From contig JAJAGP010000082.1 of assembly GCA_025084515.1 (NCBI GenBank), positions 744,001 through 808,000 of the forward strand: a DNA stretch of 64,000 bases, given 5' to 3'. The stretch is from Ancistrus triradiatus (lineage: Eukaryota > Chordata > Actinopteri > Siluriformes > Loricariidae). Each line of letters starts with the position of its first letter. Within the stretch, counting starts at the first letter, position 1. Of the stretch, positions 58,747-64,000 are shown one piece after another. The notes beneath the pieces were generated by a model that made no database searches, was not told the origin of the DNA, and worked only from the letters and a program-made list of their open reading frames with translations. A program made the translations under genes and the position numbers.

Positions 58747-61721
58747 GAAGCTTTCCATGTTCCGCCTTAATTAGCTAACACTAACACAGAGAGGCTACTA
58801 GGAACCAACTCGTCAATAATTATACTGATTGATGGCATGTGCTATTTTAGGATTAATGCAGCATAGTGATATATTGTGTTCACTTTGGCTAGGATCAGTG
58901 TAGTAATGAGGCTAATGGCAGTAGCTGCTGTGTGGGAGTTAACTCGCTTCCGAAGTCCTACAACCAGCTTCGTATGAATTCCACCAAACAGTTCAGCAGG
59001 AGGAAAACAGCCCTAACGCAGTGAAATCAGCAGAGAGACGTCCTGTGACCGTCGCAAGGATTATTAATGCAGAACCGGCCATCCCTTCTTGACTTCTGAA
59101 TGCAATGAAATGCAAAACGCCCGCACTCTGCAAGTCAGCAGTCTGTAAACACTTTGACAAAGCATTTGAAAACAGTATTGGCTCCATTAATAAGCAAATC
59201 AGTTTCTGGAAAGGGACAGCAAAAATAACAAGGCACCAAGGGAAAGGGAGAGAAACAGAATAAGAGGGGAAAATATCAAGCCTGCCTAGTGTGTGATGGA
59301 TATTTTGTCCAAAAAAACAAACCAATAGTCATCGCAATGCTTTTCAACACACTTTGTTCTCACTACTAATCCTGTCCCTGGGAAATATATAATTACTGCC
59401 TGGTAATACTGGCTGCCAGTTTCTAAACGATATCTTAGAATTCACGCTTGCTTCTGGCCATCACAGGACATCAGCACGCTATAGAACAGAGCGTGGAGAA
59501 GCGCGCCGGAAGATGCTAATTAATCCGCCACATCCAAGATGTCCATCATACTTCCATGCCTAATGAATAAAACCCAGCAAGCCAACTGTTAGCACCCTCC
59601 TTCCAACGCATTTAGGTATTATGTAAAAGCAGTTTTTCCTTTACAGACCGTCTGTTTCAGAGTAGTATGTTGTTATGTTCGATCTGGAGGAGGGAGAATT
59701 AGTGAAAAATCAATTGTAGCAACAGAAAACATCACCATACCGGTGATTCAAATGGAAAAAGGAAGCAGTAAACACACAGACTCAAGCCTCCCCGACTACA
59801 TCTCAGACATATGCATTTACAAATATACAGACACGCACATACTCACAGGAGAGATGGAAAAAAAAAAAACATCCAGTGAATATTCAATTGCTGAGGAAGG
59901 TCAGATCCTTGACAAGAGATCTGAGAGAGAATGTCAGAAAAAAAGCATATTGAAGGCTTCTAACAAACTTGATAGGCTCGTTATGTTAATGATTGGAACT
60001 AATGTAAAATTCATGAGGTGTACCTAGCAGATGAAGATTGTTAATAATTGTTCTGCGGGAACACGAGGAAGGAAGGAGAAAATATGTTTCAGAAGTTGTA
60101 CGTAATGACATCTTTACATTTCGCCCTAATTGTTTGTAGACAGTTAAGTGCGGCTAAATTACTTGCATATGTTGGAACGTTCGTAGTCAAAGGCCTGGAG
60201 TCTTACCTTTCCAAAACAGCTGTTTGGCAAGAGCATGCAGAAAGCTTGTCATTAGTCTCTAATTGCAAAAGTCCCCTTTTCTCATAATTACCCCACCTAT
60301 TAAACCTATTCATTCATTCTGTAACAAAAAATCCAAACAAAACCAGGAACCACAAAAGCCTCCCGAGACTTCTAGAGAAATATTAAACCTGCTCATCATT
60401 CATTACTGTCTGCTGATCTTGCTTGGTTTGCACGGGCTCATCAGGGAATAGCTTCAAAAGTGTACCTGACAGTTATGCGTTTGGCCCTATGAGGAGTCTG
60501 TCTGAAACAAATTATTGGTAACACTCATCAGAATGCAGATGAACTGCCTTGAAATTGGGGGAGGCTTGCATGCCAAACCATCCCTGTCAGGAAATCAGGA
60601 TGTTTTGATTTTCTCTGAAAACCACACTCACTTCAGATTAACCTATACAGGAATGGGATAGTTAGAGCTTTTGTGGAGGCCCTTTGGGCTATCTGCAGAA
60701 CATTTACCCGCATTCTCGAGCAGAGAATGAACCAAGAGTCTAAGCATTTGATTTTAAATGGCAAGCCTGTGAAGCGATGAGCAATTTTCATCAATTACCT
60801 TTCAGTCTACATGGAAGAAATGTGCAGTCAGGGCTGCATCGAAATTGTTGGATGGTTAACAAAACACAGCGGAGGTCTCCACTGGTTGACATGAGCGGCA
60901 TGGTAAAGATTTTACAGAGGCCCGACTCTTCACGTTCTGCCTGCCTCGGCCAAGGCATCCCATGCTCCTCGGGAACCACTGTTGACAGGCTGGTGTCCAT
61001 CTGCTGTGAAAAACCGGAATGATTCCGACCCACACCTGCATGCCATTCCACCGTCCTGATCAGAGACCCGCCAAGCACTAATGGACAGCTGCAATTCAAA
61101 GGCCTGAGCACCTGTTTTCTTCCCACACTTTGAGTTATGCTGGAGCGGTGGCAGGGAGCGTATTTGCTTTCATAATATATACGTTTATAGCTACATTGAA
61201 GATGGGAGAGTTGATACTAAGTCATATTTTGATGATTTGCCAACTAATGTGTACCAAAATCAGTTTCCCCGTACTCTTTAAAAGCGACCCATGCCTGCTG
61301 GTGTGTCACACCAAATTAGCCAAACTGTGTTTGGCTTGTGTCAGATATGGTGACTAGCAGAATTGTCTAATAATTGCCTAAGTGTTCCTGAGTGTCAGAC
61401 CTGTCCATCACTCTCCTCTCATCTTCTTCGTCCAGTTCTCATAATATTTTCACTGAACTGCAGAAGAAAAACTACTTTCACTGACGGACCTGTCACTTTA
61501 GCACTTCAACTTGTAAAAATATTTTACCTTCAACTCTGGCTCCTCAGGAAAACGTGAGTCATTGTTCGTAAAAACTCTCACTTTTATACTCCGGTTGTAA
61601 AAAAGGCACCATACCAGTAATTACAGTGCTATAACCTATAAAACATTTATGTTTAATGCATGTTTTATTGGGCTGCTCAGACTGTGAATGATCATGCAAA
61701 TTGATGTAGATTATTTAATTA
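58747..61721. other. Unique intergenic sequence, no gene seen; possible regulatory elements
   Basis: About 3 kb free of recognisable transposons. Two stretches look constrained: 59390-59660 (gatgctaattaatccgcc, tgcctaatgaataaa) and 60660-61130, which is GC-rich relative to its surroundings. Open frames at 59743-60027 and 60791-61126 (minus) show no domain. Confidence 0.5.
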
Positions 61722-61750
61722 GGAGTGTCCGCAAACTTCTGGCCATATTG
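61722..61750. mobile_element. Solo transposon end
   Basis: gagtgtccgcaaacttctgg resembles the inverted end of the element at 58081-58746. No matching second end was found nearby. Confidence 0.45.
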
Positions 61751-61795
61751 TGTATGTACAGAGTATTTTTTTTATTTAGAAAGTATCAAAATACA

Positions 61796-61796
<1 letters not shown>

Positions 61797-61834
<38 letters not shown>
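61797..61834. repeat. (AC)n microsatellite
   Basis: About 19 AC units. Confidence 0.97.
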
Positions 61835-61837
<3 letters not shown>

Positions 61838-62813
61838 TGTGTCTATGTGATGGAAACTGCTGTTACGGGGTTGAAGTACATCCAAGCCAAAGTACAGAAC
61901 TGATCACCACTATATTTTGACAGAATTTTATATATAACATGAGCATTTACTTATCGTTGCATACAAAATATGTGTTATCATGTGTTTATTTAGCTGAAAC
62001 AAAGGATATTGTAGCATTTATCAAATAAAACCCCTGTTAGCAACAGCTGTAAGTCAAATCAATCTGTTGAGGGTCCATGTGCTATTTATATGGTGCAGTG
62101 AGTTACCATAACCCATTGTATCCTCTGGTTCAGCAGAGTAATTGTTATGTCATTTTAGTTTTAGGCTCTGCTACTTGAGCGCCCCTGCTATGTTGCCATA
62201 AAAGAGCAACGTGGGGTATTAATGGCTGTACCTCATCCAAATAGTTTCTTTCACTTCCTTGGAAGAGGACCAAGCCATTCGTTATTTTAATGGGTGTCAA
62301 ATTTGTTTTCCAAATCTACTAAAAGGTTATCGTTGTTACATGTGGACAAGCACTTGTATCTGAATCAATGTTAACTTTGTTACCAGGGTAATTTACTGCT
62401 CTCCTCTGACCGCAGTGCACAAATTTAATCGCAGTCTTTTTTTTTTTTTTTTTACAAAAAAAAATCCCAAAGGTGAAGCAGATTTATGGCCTCGACATGA
62501 CTTTGATTAACAAAAAAGAGGAAAAGCAATTGAGGGTGATTTACAGAATTCCAATCACTGCATGAAATTCACATTGCTGGTGCACAAACTGTATTTTAGT
62601 CATTGCAAGTCTGTCAGAGAGTGGATTATGCGTCTTTCACTCCATGGGCAGTATTACACTGTATATTTGATCACAGTGTCCAGGGATTTCTGAAGCTCAG
62701 TTGACATGTTCTGAAGCCTTTACAAAGTGGAAACTAAATCTTGTAAGGAGGCTTCCCACAGCATGCCTTATTACCTCTTATAGCCCTAGTTTTATCATAT
62801 AACTTTTCAAATA
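61835..62813. other. No gene seen
   Basis: Intergenic sequence with a T16/A-rich run near 62437-62464. Confidence 0.45.
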
Positions 62814-63048
62814 CAGTGGTGTGAAAAAGTGTTTGCCCCCTTCCTGATTTCCTATTTTTCTGCATGTTTGTCACACTTAAGTGTTTCGGAACATCACACC
62901 AATTTAAATATTAGTCAAAGACAACACAAGTAAACACAAAATGCAGTTTTTAAATGAAAGTGTTTATTATTAAGTTAGAAAAAAATCCAAGCCTACATGG
63001 CCCTGCGTGAAAAAGGGATTGCGCCCTAAACCTAATAACTGGTTGGGC

Positions 63049-64000
63049 CACCCTTAGCACCAACAACTGCAACCAAGCGTTTGTGATAACTTGCAATGAG
63101 TCTTTTACAGCATTGTGGAGGAATTCTGGCCACTCATCTTAGCAGAATTGTTGTAGTTCAGCCACATTGGAGAGTTTTCGAGAATGAACGGCCTTTTTAA
63201 GGTCATGCCACAGCATCTCAATAGGATTCAGGTCAGGACTTTGACTAGGCCACTCCAAAGTCTTCATTTTGTTTTTCTTCAGCCATTCAGAGGTGGACTT
63301 GCTGGTGTATTCTGGATCATTTTCCTGCTGCAGAACCCAAGTTTGTTTCAGCTTGAGGTCACGAACAGACGGCCGGACATTCTCCTTCAGGATTTTTTGG
63401 TAGACAGCAGAATTCATAGTTCCATTTACATTTACAGCATTTAGCAGACGCCCTTATCCAGAGCGACTTACAATTGGTACAGTCATACAATCCAATTGTG
63501 GGTTAAGGACCTTGCTCAAGGACCCAACAGTGGCAGCTTGGCAGAGGTGGGATTTGAACCCTGAGCTAGGCTACCACAGTCCCACAGTCCCAGCTACCAC
63601 AGTTCCATTTATCACAACAAGTCTTCCATTTCCTGAAGCAGCAAAGCAGCCCCAGACCATCACACTACCACCACCATATTTTACTGTTGCTATAATGTTC
63701 TTTTTCTGAAATGCTGTGTTACTTTTACGCCAGATGTAATGGGGGACACACCTTCCAAAGAGTTTAATTTTTGTCTCGTCAGTCCACAGAATTTTTTCCC
63801 AAAAGTCTTGGGGATCATCAAGATGTGTTCTGGAAAAATTGAGATGAGCTTTAATGTTCTTTTTTCTCAGCAGTAGTTTTTGTCTTGGAACTCTGCCATG
63901 CAGGCCATTTTTGCCCAGTCTCTTTCTTATGCTAGAGACATAAACACTGACCTTAACTGAGGCAAGTGAGGCCTGCAGTTCTTTGGATGTTGTTGTGGGG
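63049..64000 (-). pseudogene. Broken Tc1-like transposase (partial)
   Basis: The minus-strand blocks TWVLQQENDPEYTSK (second Asp region, with DNDPKHT changed to ENDPEYT, so the Asp is partly altered) and QSPDLNPIEMLWHDLKKAV (catalytic Glu intact) are readable. A TAA stop at 63139-63141 ends the C-terminus early. The SINE at 63429-63600 splits the coding region just upstream of MNSAVYQKILKENVRP. Confidence 0.85.
63429..63600 (-). repeat. tRNA-derived SINE (family A) inside a transposase
   Basis: It is flanked by the exact 11-base duplication agttccattta at 63418-63428 and 63601-63611. The undisturbed site is visible in the sister Tc1 at about 16758-16768. The head is damaged: sequence between B box and A box is deleted and a short cacagtccc unit is duplicated. 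Confidence 0.92.

Larger units (their letters stand above)
62814..64000 (-). mobile_element. Tc1-like transposon, cut by the window edge
   Basis: Its left end cagtggtgtgaaaaagtgtt follows TA at 62812-62813 and matches the family of 16175-17729. The right end lies outside the window. A SINE is inserted at 63429-63600. Confidence 0.88.

Noticed and set aside
60791..61126. A 111-codon minus-strand frame in a GC-richer island
   Set aside because: No domain or convincing splice context. It is kept only as part of a possible conserved non-coding island.
1..64000. CRISPR array, operon, phage or bacterial defence system
   Set aside because: The window is eukaryotic, with spliced genes, SINEs and microsatellites. 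The direct repeats seen are microsatellites or transposon copies.

Overview
The window is nuclear DNA from a ray-finned (teleost) fish. Three things point to this. It contains one intron-bearing vertebrate homeobox gene. It has abundant simple-sequence repeats. It also carries many interspersed repeats typical of teleosts: V-SINE-like elements, a second tRNA-derived SINE family, and degraded Tc1/mariner, pogo-like and hAT-like DNA transposons. No bacterial, viral or organellar gene organisation is visible. I cannot name the species; the repeat mix would fit an otophysan such as a catfish or relative, but that is only an impression.

The only cellular gene I can support is shox (short stature homeobox). 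It lies on the + strand in five coding exons between 30274 and 37002 and encodes a predicted 283-residue paired-like homeodomain protein. All four intron junctions use GT-AG and join in frame. There is a TATA box near 29995. No ATG occurs between it and the start codon, and an in-frame stop lies 14 codons upstream of the start. A long 3' untranslated region probably ends near 39200.

Layout: 1-9 kb is repeat-rich (SINEs, a pogo-like element, and a Tc1-like element with a SINE in one end). 9-13.8 kb is unique sequence with homeodomain-site-like motifs. 13.8-22.7 kb holds nested transposons, including an hAT-like element inside a V-SINE-like element with a Tc1 inside the hAT. 22.7-39.4 kb, centred on shox, has no SINE or Tc1 that I can recognise and carries only microsatellites and one AT-rich palindrome. 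39.4-51.8 kb is again dense in SINEs, with one Tc1-like element. 51.8-64 kb is mostly unique sequence with scattered transposon relics; another Tc1-like element runs off the right edge.

The picture is a developmental regulator gene in a large intergenic setting. The flanks are probably cis-regulatory, and the transposons have built up outside a protected central corridor. All transposase genes seen are broken. I found no sign of a novel multi-gene system. The most unusual structures are the AT-rich palindrome upstream of shox, the three inverted AAT/ATT repeat pairs in shox intron 2, and the nested insertions with readable target-site duplications. Conservation claims rest on motif appearance only, because no alignment could be run.
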